Below, one piece after another: positions 1 to 8,241 of a DNA stretch of 14,651 nt. This DNA comes from Phoronis ovalis (taxonomy: Eukaryota; Phoronida; Phoronidae), in the NCBI GenBank assembly GCA_028565635.1, contig JAOXYB010031220.1, positions 1 through 14,651 of the forward strand. The letters are read 5' to 3'. Position 1 is the first letter of the stretch. Each line of letters begins with the position of its first letter. A model generated the notes under the pieces. The model made no database searches and was not told where the DNA came from. It worked only from the letters and a program-made list of their open reading frames with translations. The translations under genes were made by a program, and so were the position numbers.

Positions 1-548
1 GCGATAATAGATGAGAAATAAGTTTTGTATGTGATTTTGTTTTTTGAGCAATCCTTAAGGAGTTATTTTTGGTTGATATAATTGATTTGTTTTATTTCTA
101 GGGTGGGAGACCCTAGTGTGATGTGGATCAGGTACTGTATAATATGAATTTTTGTGTTTAATAATAGTAGAATTGTAATTGGATATATATGATAGTGGCA
201 CAAGTATTTGGTAATTGGATGTTGATATTATAGGGCTTAGAAAATGTTTATATTATAATCTATTAGTATAGTAAATAAATGGACATTTGAGATATGTTGT
301 AAATGTTGCTGTAAAAGCATATTTATGTATTACTAGGCATTCGAGGATAAAATTTGTTCATGAAAAAGAGGTGTTTTACGGATATCTGTGTGCTCTTAAT
401 GAAGGAACTGAAACATTGATTGTTTTAGGTAAGAATTTAACGTACTTAAATGCTTTTTATAAATGGATGGGATGGAAAAACAAATTCATGTGACGGGTGG
501 TTGGTGTAAAGTTGAGGTCATCCTAATTATACATGGGTGATCTTACTT
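1..548. other. AT-rich DNA without a confident gene
   Basis: I see no convincing gene here. Two exon-like pieces were noted. One starts after a strong acceptor at 100-101 and is described under findings. The other is an open frame from about 275 to 430 that ends in a donor-like TTAG/GTAAGA, but it has no acceptor at a usable position and no recognisable domain. An AATAAA at 274-279 could be chance in such AT-rich sequence. Confidence 0.4.
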
Positions 549-810
549 AATATACGATTATTTTGTGCTCTTAATAAACAAAATGGATTGTTATCTAAAA
601 TAATTTAAAACTCAAATCATTCAGAGAATATACAAAGATAGTTGCCGAAATTCCCGGGATTGGGATGGAAAAACAAGTGCATTGTAACATAAAATTTCTT
701 ACGTAACATACAATTATTTTGTGCTCTTAATAAATGAAATGGATTGATATCTAAAATATTTTAAAACACAAATCACTCAGAGAATATTGGCGAAATTCCC
801 AGTATAAAAC
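549..810. repeat. Two tandem copies of an about 156-base repeat
   Basis: The block TTATTTTGTGCTCTTAATAA begins at 558 and again at 714. In both copies it is followed by the same order of words: AAATGGATTG, ATCTAAAATA, TTTAAAAC, CAAATCA, CAGAGAATA and GAAATTCCC. The second copy runs directly into the next repeat type at about 766. A related word, GGGATGGAAAAACAA, occurs at 470 and 662. This is an old local duplication with point differences and small indels. No coding content was seen. Confidence 0.8.
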
Positions 811-833
811 CCCCATGTATTGGAAAATGGAAA

Positions 834-841
834 TGACGTCA
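834..841. promoter_or_regulatory. CRE-like palindrome TGACGTCA, copy 1
   Basis: A perfect 8-base match to the cAMP-response element, the site bound by CREB/ATF-type bZIP factors, lies inside the 36-base conserved block of the tandem repeat. Function is not shown by sequence alone; an 8-base palindrome also arises by chance. Confidence 0.35.
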
Positions 842-1087
842 TTAATGGGCATGCGTAGACAGATGTGTGTCTGTTGCAGATCATGCTTCTGGTGTGCATG
901 TGTTTTTTTAATATTATATTTAAAGTTAATTTAAAATGTACATTGATAATCTCCGAGTTAAAATGTAATGACGTACATACTTTTGGACATACTGTCTTCA
1001 ATTGACTAGGTTTTGAATGAATATAATTGAACTCAAATCACTCAGAGAATACCAGCATCAAATCCACATGTATTAGAAAGTAGGAAA

Positions 1088-1095
1088 TGACGTCA
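1088..1095. promoter_or_regulatory. CRE-like palindrome TGACGTCA, copy 2
   Basis: This is the same perfect CREB/ATF-type palindrome in the second repeat copy, 254 bases after the first and within the same conserved block. The duplication of the site follows from duplication of the repeat, so it is not independent evidence of function. Confidence 0.35.
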
Positions 1096-1413
1096 TTAAT
1101 GGGCATGCGTAGACAGATATTTATCGTCACATCATGCTTCGGGTGTGCAAGTCGGATTGTAATATTACATTTGAAGTTAATTTAAACTGTGCATTGATAA
1201 TTTGTGAGTTAAATTGTAATGCCTTAAAGACTTTTGGACGTGCTGTCGTCAATTGACAAGGTTTTTGGATGAATATAATTGATAGATTAGGTAGAAACAT
1301 TCACGTATTTTTGACGGTCTGGTCAAATGTTGCAGGGCTGTCTATTGTAATTTACGAGTAAAAATGGAATACCTTACAGAATTTTGGATGTACCTGTCGT
1401 AAATCGGCAAGGT

Positions 1414-1715
1414 TAAAACTGTGCATTGATAAACAAGTTTTACATTGCATAAAATTAACAAGACCTGTCAGGAAAGATCTGGGTCGGGCAGCGCTCCACC
1501 ATATCGCACTAGCTTCTGGTGTTTAATTATGTTAGTTAAATTTATAAATAAAATGGGCGCTAATGGTTTTATATTTAGTTTAAATTTTTAAAAATAAGTA
1601 CAAAATCTGTGTCATCCAAGAAATTTATTAATTAAAATGCAAAAAAAAATGTTTTCCCCGGTCAAAAATTATACTGGCCGCTAGGAGGCTTATATTTTGG
1701 ATCTCATAATTAAAG
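1414..1715. other. No recognised feature
   Basis: AT-rich sequence with no recognised gene or repeat. The text just before the possible exon at 1716 has no clear TATA box at a usual distance. A GC-richer patch, GGTCGGGCAGCGCTCCACC at about 1472-1490, is of unknown nature. Confidence 0.3.
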
Positions 1716-1765
1716 ATGGCGACACCCATACGAAGTGAACCCGATTCAAATATTTTAATTAAAAG
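1716..1765 (+). CDS. Possible short first coding exon
   Basis: An ATG in good Kozak context (AAAGATGGCG, which also resembles a YY1 site) opens a 16-codon frame reading MATPIRSEPDSNILIK. It then reaches AG/GTAACT, a reasonable splice donor, leaving two bases of a split codon (phase 2). This looks like an initiating exon of a plus-strand gene. It could be the missing start of the NB-ARC gene downstream. It cannot splice directly to the exon at 8386, which needs a phase 1 partner; at least one intervening exon would be required, and I did not find one. It may equally belong to another gene or be a coincidence. Confidence 0.25.
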
Positions 1766-2028
1766 GTAACTATCCAAACGAAATAACCGTTACAGTACAG
1801 CAATAAAGTGCCACTTAGTGATTGTGCAAGCAGTTGTATGGTTTTCACAAGCGTATTTAAACTGTTAGGTGTTTATGTGCCTTGTAGGCCTCCCTGGTTG
1901 GCCGGTCAATCCCCGTAAGTCTTTTTCTTGGAGTGCGGGATCCGAGGTTTCTTGCCTCAGAATTCATATTAAACACTATATGTAGTTGTCAAAAACTTTT
2001 AAATGGTCAGGGTAAACTGTATGTTGTT
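1766..2028. other. No recognised feature
   Basis: Nothing supported here. If 1716-1765 is a real exon, this is the start of its intron. A GC-richer stretch near 1885-1965 (GGTTGGCCGGTCAATCCCCG) faintly recalls a tRNA-type B box, but no tRNA fold or SINE body could be made out. Confidence 0.3.
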
Positions 2029-2271
2029 ATTACACCCGCGAAGACGAAGCGCTACCTGGATGATTCAAAGACGGTTCTATAAAGGCCAAAGATTGGTGGG
2101 TCACGTAGGCTAGGTGACAATTTAAAATGATCTTGATAAGTAGGTCAAATGCCTATTCTTGGACATTTTGTGTCACGCGTAATACTTTCTTTGCCTCGCA
2201 ATAACTGCTTCAGTTTTTATCCGAACAGCTCCATATTCGGTATAGAGTAAGTACAGGACAAAGTACAGGTT

Positions 2272-2562
2272 ATGTGTAATAGTTATCTGGATTACCTCCA
2301 ACATGGCCAACTGGTGCCCATATTGGTTCGCGAGATTGTGCATCCTAATAACACCTTCAGTTTATATAAGACCAGTTCCATACTCTACACAAAGCAAGTC
2401 CAGATCGCAGTACATGCTATGCGTACGTTTGACCTAGAGTACTTCCAATATGACCGACTGGTGGCCATGTTTAACCTCAGCAGGGCACGTAACAATAAGT
2501 CTTTAGCCGTGAAGACGAAGCGCTACCTTGACGAATTAAATATGATTCTAGCAAGGCCATAA
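2272..2562 (+). CDS. Repeat-embedded open frame, copy 1, 96 codons
   Basis: An ATG-started frame inside unit 1 of the array. Its product begins MCNSYLDYLQHGQLVP and ends RYLDELNMILARP. It carries two related segments, around YLQHGQLVPILVRE and YFQYDRLVAMF, reflecting the two halves of the repeat unit. No known domain is recognised. The frame has counterparts at 2736-3011 and 3197-3487. By hand count, differences between copies 1 and 2 are mostly amino-acid-changing, so there is no sign of constraint on a protein. Probably a non-coding repeat that happens to be open. Confidence 0.12.
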   Translation: MCNSYLDYLQHGQLVPILVREIVHPNNTFSLYKTSSILYTKQVQIAVHAMRTFDLEYFQYDRLVAMFNLSRARNNKSLAVKTKRYLDELNMILARP

Positions 2563-2735
2563 ATAGGTGGATTACCAAGGCTAGGTGACATTTTAAAATG
2601 ACCTTTAAAAGTAGGTCAAATGACAAAACAATGCTTGGACATTTTTTACCGCGCGTAACACTTTCTTTATCTCGGAATAACTGCTACAGTTGTTATCCGA
2701 TCAGCTCCATATTCGGTACACAGTAAGTACAGGTT

Positions 2736-3011
2736 ATGTGTAATATTGACAAGAATTACTTCCAACATCGTCCACTGGTGGCCATGTTGCTTTGCGAGAT
2801 TGCGCATCATAATAACACCTTCAGTTTATATCCAATCAGTTTCATATTCTACACAGAGCAAGTCCAAGTTGCAGTACATGCTATGTGTACTTTCCAATAT
2901 GGCCGCCTAGTGGCCATGTGTGTTCTTGAAAGGGCACGTGACAATAAGTCTATAGCCACGAAGACGAAGCGCTACCTTGACGATTCAAAGGTGGTTCTAA
3001 GAAGGCCATAG
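2736..3011 (+). CDS. Repeat-embedded open frame, copy 2, 91 codons
   Basis: This is the counterpart of the frame at 2272, one unit later. It starts MCNIDKNYFQHRPLV and ends RYLDDSKVVLRRP. It is 15 bases shorter through one in-frame deletion before the FQYGRLVAM segment. No family was recognised. As with the first copy, a protein role is doubtful; it is listed because the frame stays open from the same ATG to the same stop position. Confidence 0.12.
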   Translation: MCNIDKNYFQHRPLVAMLLCEIAHHNNTFSLYPISFIFYTEQVQVAVHAMCTFQYGRLVAMCVLERARDNKSIATKTKRYLDDSKVVLRRP

Positions 3012-3196
3012 ATAGTTGGATTGCCTAGACTAGGTGGCATTTTAAAATGACCTTGACAAGTAACTCAAATGCCACAAGAATTCTTGGACATTTTTTGTCG
3101 CGCGCAACACTTTCTTTGTCTCTCAATAACTGCTTCAGTTGTTGTCCGATCAACTCCATATTCGGTACACAGTAAGTACAGGACAAAGTTCAGGTT

Positions 3197-3487
3197 ATGT
3201 GTGATATTTACCCGAATCACTTCCAACATGGCTACCTGGCAGCCATGTTGGTTCGTGAGAATGTACATGGTGATATCAGCTTCAGTGTTTATCCAATCAG
3301 TTTCCTGTTTGGCACAGAGTAAGTCCAGGTCACAGTATATAGTCTGTATAATGGTGACCTAGATTACTTCCAATATGGCCGACTGGTGGCCATGTTTGTT
3401 CACGAGTGGGCACGTAACATTACGTCTATATCCGCCAAGACGAAGCACTGCCTTGACGAATCAAAGGTGCTTCTAGGAAGGCCATAG
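3197..3487 (+). pseudogene. Repeat-embedded frame, copy 3, interrupted by one stop
   Basis: Starting at the equivalent ATG (MCDIYPNHFQHGYLA), this copy keeps the same frame for 97 codons to the equivalent terminal stop at 3485-3487. It has a single in-frame TAA at 3320-3322, where the other copies have CAA; one base change explains it. Its length, 291 bases, equals that of copy 1. If the family were ever coding, this member is broken. Confidence 0.2.
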
Positions 3488-3511
3488 ATTGGTAGATTGC
3501 CTATTCTAGGA

Positions 3512-4015
3512 TCTTGTTTTCATCACTTCTAATGTACTTATAAAACATATATGCTTCATTTTAATAATATACAAGTCCTTATGCTCAAATATAATAACCA
3601 ATTTAAGCAGCTTACAATGATAATTTTCTAAATCGTCATTGCCTTGTTTTTATTCTCAGCAGTTGTAGATAGTATTTTAACAAAACAATTTTATTCCTGG
3701 ATACCAGCATTACCTTTTGAAGACCTTAAAATGACTTCACTGTTAAGGACCATCAAGGAACATAATTAATACGACAATAGGCCAATTGCCTATAATGTAA
3801 GTAGCTGATAGAATATACCACCTTTTCACAAGGAGTAAACGTTCTGTAGCTGTACATATATTTGTGTTCATTTTACTTACACAAGGTCAGAACTGGGCGG
3901 GGAAAAAAAATTTAAAAAAGATGCGGTATATGAATACAGAGTTCAGTCTTCACAGCCACAAAATAAAATTTCCCCATTTAATCTCATCTATCAATTTCAT
4001 TTTGAATTCTCCCTA
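3512..4015. other. No recognised feature
   Basis: AT-rich spacer between the tandem array and the microsatellite. A stretch after TTTTATTCTCAG at about 3658 is open for some 35 codons before a TAA. It has no good donor and no recognisable domain, so it is not called an exon. Confidence 0.35.
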
Positions 4016-4070
4016 TGTTCTGTTCTGTTCTGTTCTGTTCTGTTCTGTTCTGTTCTGTTCTGTTCTGTTC
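4016..4070. repeat. Pentanucleotide microsatellite (TGTTC)11
   Basis: Eleven uninterrupted copies of TGTTC are followed by a degenerate TGTCTGT. The open frame that crosses it, a run of Ser-Val-Leu-Phe-Cys, is a product of the repeat and not a gene. A pure run of this length is expected to vary in copy number between individuals. Confidence 0.97.
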
Positions 4071-4588
4071 TGTCTGTATTACATGATTTATATAGGATTT
4101 CATTAATATTTTTGAAGGTTGAACTTTAAAACATGTAAACTTCAATGAAACATTTAAATAATTATATAAAATTTGAATAATAACATAATATGATTTATAG
4201 CAACATTATAATGTTCAGCAGCTTGTATCCTAAGAATACACATTTTTCCTCAATTGGGATATTAATATTTGTATTTTGATATATGAATAAGGTCACTGAT
4301 TATAATAAAATGTCTAATAATTTTGCAGTGAAAAAAGAAATGTCTGACCGAGTCCCTTGCAGACTTGCAAAAAGTACATAAAGTCTGACTCAACTTTTGA
4401 CATTTTAAATAAAATTAATCTTTCATTTGTGTAAATCAAATTGGGAATTAATTTAATTTGAAAATTTCTAATTTTGATTTCTTGGGTTGTTTTAAAAGGA
4501 AGCTCATTATACTATTTCCATTCATCATCCTATAAGGGAGCAAATTAACCTATTGGTTTTGTATAATTTCTTTCTTCTTTTTCTTCTT
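4071..4588. other. No recognised feature
   Basis: AT-rich DNA with no gene or clear repeat. A pyrimidine tract at 4566-4590 followed by TTTTCAG looks like a splice acceptor, and a GTAAGC lies at 4667. All three frames of the enclosed 67 bases contain stops, so this is not a usable internal coding exon. Confidence 0.4.
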
Positions 4589-5260
4589 CCAATTTTCAGC
4601 AAGCTATTAATATCTCGAAGACGGTTACAGCTAGGAACTTGATGCTTGAAGTGTGACATCCCTGGGGTAAGCTATGTTGACCTTGAGGTCAAAAGGTAAT
4701 TTGGAGGTCAAAGGTCAAATTTTGAAAAACTTTCAAAATGTTCCAAAATGATTGTATTGAAGTATTTTAGTTGATCTTTGAGAATATTTTGGTACTAAAA
4801 GGTTTTATTTTTATTTTTTGGTATGTTTTCAATTAATTTATTGGTCATCCAATTTTCACTAAACTAAAACTCGAAGTCTGTTACAGTTAGGGACATGATA
4901 TTTGAGGGTTGACATCCTCAGGGTAGGCCATTACTGACCTTGGAGTCAAAAGGTCATTTAGGGGTCAAAGGTTAAAATTCTAAAACTGCTCCAATATTCC
5001 AAAATGATGGAATTAAGTTATAAAAAGGTCATTTTGAAACGGGTGAATTTTTTTAAGCATCCTTTAAATTAATTTTATGGAGGAAACATACTGCAAGGCA
5101 CATTGTTTAGCCCAGTAGGCTTCTACAGTCATATGACAGTCTGGAGTTGACCTTGATGTCAAAAGGTCATCTAGAAGTCAAAATGGCATAACATTTTCAG
5201 AAAGCATAGAAGTCAAGGGGAACATTTTGAGGTCAAGAAGTCCCAAAACAATAAATTTCT
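4589..5260. repeat. Diverged tandem repeat rich in AGGTCA half sites, about three copies
   Basis: Copies 1 and 2 start with CCAATTTTCA at 4589 and 4849, a 260-base spacing. They share CTCGAAG, GTTACAG, TAGGAAC/TAGGGAC, TTGATG/ATGATA, GACATCC and CAGGGTA-type words, then TGACCTTG, GTCAAAAGGT and GGTCAAAGGT. A third, poorer copy is aligned by TGACCTTGATGTCAAAAGGT at 5148. The repeat unit is studded with AGGTCA and its complement TGACCT, in direct and everted arrangements. No coding content is seen. Elements with such TGACCT-rich text are common in marine invertebrate genomes as far as I know; the exact family is not identified. Confidence 0.75.
4705..4717 (+). promoter_or_regulatory. Perfect DR1 nuclear-receptor-type site
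   Basis: AGGTCA, a one-base spacer A, then AGGTCA: the consensus DR1 element bound by RXR heterodimers, HNF4 and COUP-type nuclear receptors. Just upstream, TGACCTTGAGGTCA (4678-4691) forms an everted pair of the same half site. In copy 2 the equivalent place has decayed to GGGTCAAAGGTTA. Binding and function are inferences; the match is what is seen. Confidence 0.35.
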
Positions 5261-5694
5261 ATTATTTGGTGAAAAGTTCAAAAATGTTGTTGAAAGGTTC
5301 ATAAAAGCCACTATGAGCAACCTTGCCTTTACTGAAAGGCTATCTAGTTGCTATCTGATATAGTAGCTTGCAAGCTTTATCTGTTGTACATAATTTTGTT
5401 TAAGGAGATTGTTGGTATAATCGTTTCAAATGAGCAGTAATTGTTATCTTTATAAGTACCTTTATCCATCTAAATGGGATGGCATCTAATATTTATTTTT
5501 ATTACACTACACAGTACCCCGCTACCATCGACCAATTTTTGTACGTTAATTGATGTACCTATACAAAACAGGTCAGATATATACATACAACACACCATTA
5601 TTAATTCAGTTTTCAGAATTATACCATAAATTGTTATCTATTACAACATTAGAGTTCAACCATATTAATTGGTTATTGGGACATCACACGCTGC
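5261..5694. other. No recognised feature
   Basis: AT-rich spacer; no gene, RNA or clear repeat was made out on either strand. Confidence 0.35.
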
Positions 5695-5700
5695 AATCAC

Positions 5701-6125
5701 CCCGGGGTGGGTACTCGAGGTATGTTTTGGTGGGGCTGTGCAGCCCAGTTGAAAATTTTGGATTTGGATTGTATACTTCTTACTGTATTTTTTTGGATTG
5801 CTACTGTCAAGAAATTCAAAAATTTGGATTGCTGCCTGCTGCTTACAGCAGATAATTTGGATTAATTTTAGGTGTGTATCCATAAAACGATTTTTGGAAT
5901 TTGGTTTGTATCAGTCAGTTTGCATCAGTCAGTTTGCGTAAAAATGGATTGCTACTCAAATATTTTAAAATTTTGGATTGCTACTGTTATATTTCGCAAA
6001 GTTTGGATTGCTACCATTATATTTCAAAAAATTTGGATTGGTTTTGCTAGCGCAAGCTAAAATTTTGGGTTGGGTTCCGCGGCACATCCCCATATTCAAA
6101 AAACCACGAGTGCCCCCCCGGGGGA
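5701..6125. mobile_element. Non-autonomous element with inverted ends and a short-repeat core
   Basis: The left end reads CCCGGGGTGGGTACTCGAGG. The complement of the right end reads CCCCGGGGGGGCACTCGTGG, so the ends are inverted repeats. Similarity continues inward (left GGTGGGGCTGTGC, right GATGTGCCGCGG complement). The candidate target-site duplication AATCAC lies at 5695-5700 and 6126-6131. The core holds several diverged copies of a roughly 36-base unit with the words TTTGGATTGCTACTGT and ATTTCAAAAATTTGG, at about 5770, 5805, 5945, 5974, 6002 and 6030. There is no transposase. This fits a MITE-like or satellite-carrying element mobilised by others; the superfamily is not identified. Confidence 0.65.
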
Positions 6126-6137
6126 AATCACATCTCC

Positions 6138-6170
6138 CCTGGTACATTATGTAATTTACAGTACACCAGG
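6138..6170. repeat. Short imperfect inverted repeat
   Basis: CCTGGT and ACCAGG flank an AT-rich centre with partial pairing, immediately right of the inverted-end element. It may be chance or a remnant of another insertion. Confidence 0.35.
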
Positions 6171-6239
6171 AGGTCAGTATGTCATTGACAAATCTATTTT
6201 CAATATGTAAATCTGGCACATTTTTGAAAGATGAATTGC

Positions 6240-7560
6240 AGAAAAAGATTATGAAGCAGCCGTATACGCTTTATACCAATATTCTAAACATGATTTCCAA
6301 TTGGCATTGTCGAGCATAAAATTCGCTTTATCCACTGCAGGATAACAGGAAATTAGGAGCTTTCAGGCCCCACACTTCAACATTTTGCATTTTAAGAATT
6401 TTCCTGTTTGCTTTTATGCCATCCCATATAAATAAGAAAACAATATAGCATTATTTACATCAGAAATCATGTATTCTGGAGGTGTAGGGAGGACAGAAAT
6501 ATGCTAGATAAATCAACTAGGATATTACCTAAACATTTAACAATATTTATCTTAATACCTAAAATAGTTACAACTTGCGTCAAGACCACTGGTTAATGAT
6601 ATCCTTCAGTCTAGATATTTTAGGAGCATAATTATAAATGTCAAAAATTGAGTTCTTACTAAAAATTGCAATTTTTACTCCCAATAGGTTAATGGGTTCA
6701 TTTGACCATTTTAATTTGTATGGGGTTCTAAAAGTGTAACTATTGTTTAAGAATGCATGCTCCTATTTTAAACTCGAAATTAATTACTAGGCTTGAGCAA
6801 GCCATAAAATTGGCCAGTACAGAGAACTCTGTTTAGTGATTTTTCTGTAATGTCAATGTATAACACAGTATTGTCTGCGTATTGAGAAATTTTCAACACT
6901 ATATTCATTAGAGTACCTTTTACATCTCCATCATTACGAATAAATATATCTAAAATTTCTGCTCACAATATAACCAAATGTGGGGATAAAGGACAGCGCC
7001 TTGCCTAAGACCTCTTCCTATCTTAAAGAAACCTATTGACCAACCATTATTAGCGACACAAGATTCGATGTCCTTAATATATTTTTATATAAAATATTTC
7101 AATCCATTGGAAGAAATATTATTCCCTAATACTTCAATCCATTGGAAGAAATATTCCCTGTATCCAAAGGATTTTATAGTTTTAAATAAAAATTATGATC
7201 AACGGTATATATATCAGAATTAAGCTGTCTCAGCATCAACCGTGAGGACAATTCCTGCCTGATTTTGCTCTTCAAGTAGTCAATTATATTCATTAACAAA
7301 TTTATATTTTCACCAATATAGCGGGATACATGAACCCAGTTTGACTATATTATGGATTAATTCAGACAGTGTCCTAACTAATCTAGATGCTATGGCTTTA
7401 GCAGCTATCTTATAGTCCACTCCTAGTAAGGAAATAGGTCTCCAATTTTTTACTGACTCAGTAGGATTCTTATCTTTTTGCAAGTTACTAATTCTTCAAT
7501 AAGAAGCCAATTTTCATGATAGATCCTGTGTAAATTTAAAAACCATGCCTCTACTTCCTA
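6240..7560 (-). pseudogene. Decayed LINE (L1/Tx1-like) reverse transcriptase and C-terminal region
   Basis: Reading the minus strand gives reverse-transcriptase landmarks in the correct order: NWRPISLLGVDYK (7409-7447), RYIGENI (about 7303-7323), GIVLTVDAETA (about 7230-7262, the motif A region), GRGLRQG (about 6999-7019) and QYADNT (6867-6884, motif C). Then come ISRLKDIINQW (about 6585-6620) and a tail with WDGIKANRK and NWKSCLEYWYKAYT (about 6240-6425), as in the end of L1-type ORF2. Several frameshifts and stops separate these pieces. The motif C Asp-Asp is Asp-Asn through one base change, which would remove a catalytic aspartate. No endonuclease domain was recognised upstream, so the copy is probably 5' truncated. 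Clade assignment rests on the RYIGEN and LLGVDYK words and is tentative. Confidence 0.8.
7098..7155. repeat. Short direct duplication inside the LINE remnant
   Basis: The 23 bases beginning TTCAATCCATTGG at 7098-7120 recur at 7133-7155, a 35-base period. The duplication falls between reverse-transcriptase motifs A and B and helps to break the reading frame. Confidence 0.9.
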
Positions 7561-8033
7561 CCTAAATTGGGGATAGTGGTATATAAGACATTTTATAGGG
7601 TTTTTTGTTTATCATGTCAGGTTGATTTTGCATATTGTCAAAAAGCATATATTTGCATGAGTTCACAATAATTATCTTTTTCTGTGAAAAGTGCATGCTC
7701 CCTTTAAATAAATTCCCTTAATTTAAGAAAGTTTTTGATTCTTAATGTGCCTTGTGGTCACTTCTTGCATTTGTACTCCAACAACTATTTATTTGCCATA
7801 TATCTGAGTATTTAATAAAGAAGTAATTTTTCAATATTTATTATCTTAAATTGCTTTGAAGCAATGAGCATTTTCTTAAGGCTAAGCTACAGTCTCTTTA
7901 CATTTTTAAATCAAAATTCGTGAAAAATATGTATTACATTTTCTCACACAAAACAAATGCTTTCTGAAACTTTAACATTAATTATATAGCATTGCATTTC
8001 CTTTTAAAAAAATGGAATTTTGGTCTCAAAAAT
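7561..8033. other. No recognised feature
   Basis: AT-rich DNA on the upstream side of the LINE remnant. It may include further decayed LINE sequence (a few short open stretches on the minus strand), but no motif could be named. Confidence 0.3.
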
Positions 8034-8241
8034 TGACCCATTTTTAGAGGATTTTCTGTCACAAGAAATACATTTTTAAGGTTTTCTCTCTGAAAAATCG
8101 CCAGAAACTATGAAGAAAATGTCCTTTTGTAGGGACATTTCTGTGAAAAGTGGACTCATTTTTAGGGATTTATCGGTGAAAAAGTTACCCATTTGGGTGG
8201 CACACCCCAGTATGTAATATATATGTAAGTGCGCCCCTGGG
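8034..8241. mobile_element. Probable truncated relative of the 5701-6125 element
   Basis: Four to five degenerate copies of a roughly 35-base unit (ACCCATTTTTAGAGGATTTT, CATTTTTAGGGATTTATC, GTGAAAAAG words) run from about 8034 to 8195. They end in a GC-rich segment, GGGTGGCACACCCCAG, then GTGCGCCCCTGGG. That end resembles, in the same order, the complement of the left end of the element at 5701 (GGGCTGCACAGCCCC and then the CCCCGGGG end). No matching opposite end was found, so the copy appears truncated on its left. Confidence 0.45.

Larger units (their letters stand above)
766..1413. repeat. About 255-base tandem repeat, two full copies and a partial third
   Basis: Copy 1 spans about 766-1030 and copy 2 about 1031-1282. 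Both start with AAATCACTCAGAGAATA and end with GAATATAATTGA. They share a 36-base identical block at 829-864 and 1083-1118 that contains TGACGTCA followed by GGGCATGCGTAGACAGAT. Shared words continue through ATCATGCTTC, GTTAATTTAAA, CATTGATAAT, CTTTTGGAC and CAATTGAC. A weaker third copy of the end section lies at about 1343-1413. The near-perfect conserved block inside otherwise diverged copies is notable. No open reading frame of interest is present on either strand. Confidence 0.85.
2029..3511. repeat. Tandem array of about 470-base units with a two-part internal structure
   Basis: The word AAGACGAAGC recurs at 2041, 2512, 2961 and 3437, giving units of 471, 449 and 476 bases plus a partial unit that stops at about 3511. 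Each unit contains, in order: GCTACCTTGACGA, the palindrome CATTTTAAAATG, a CTTGGACATTTT word, CAATAACTGCTTCAG, TATCCGATCAGCTCCATATT, AGTAAGTACAGG and a TTCCAACATGG segment. A second, related half follows (TATATCCAATCAGTTTCATA, AAGTCCAGGTC, TTCCAATATGGCCGACTGG). Each unit is therefore itself a diverged duplication, a small higher-order repeat. A single diverged copy sits at 13945-14340. No transposase or terminal inverted repeats were seen. Confidence 0.9.

Noticed and set aside
287-493. 68-codon open frame near the left edge with a donor-like GTAAGA at 430
   Set aside because: Opens with TTG, has no acceptor at a workable place, and no recognised family.
1885-1965. GC-rich text with a faint tRNA B-box look
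   Set aside because: No cloverleaf, no A box and no acceptor stem could be formed; not enough for a tRNA or SINE call.
3659-3770. Open stretch after TTATTCTCAG reading as about 35 codons
   Set aside because: No usable donor, no domain, and part of it resembles repeat text; phase does not help to link 1716 to 8386.
3864-4106. 80-codon open frame across the microsatellite
   Set aside because: Its latter half is the translated (TGTTC)n run; no other coding sign.
4600-4666. Acceptor and GTAAGC donor enclosing a 67-base possible exon
   Set aside because: All three frames contain a stop, and the sequence belongs to a repeat whose second copy lacks both sites.
5550-6219. Several overlapping open frames on both strands
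   Set aside because: They are translations of the inverted-end element and its TTTGGATTGCTAC repeats.
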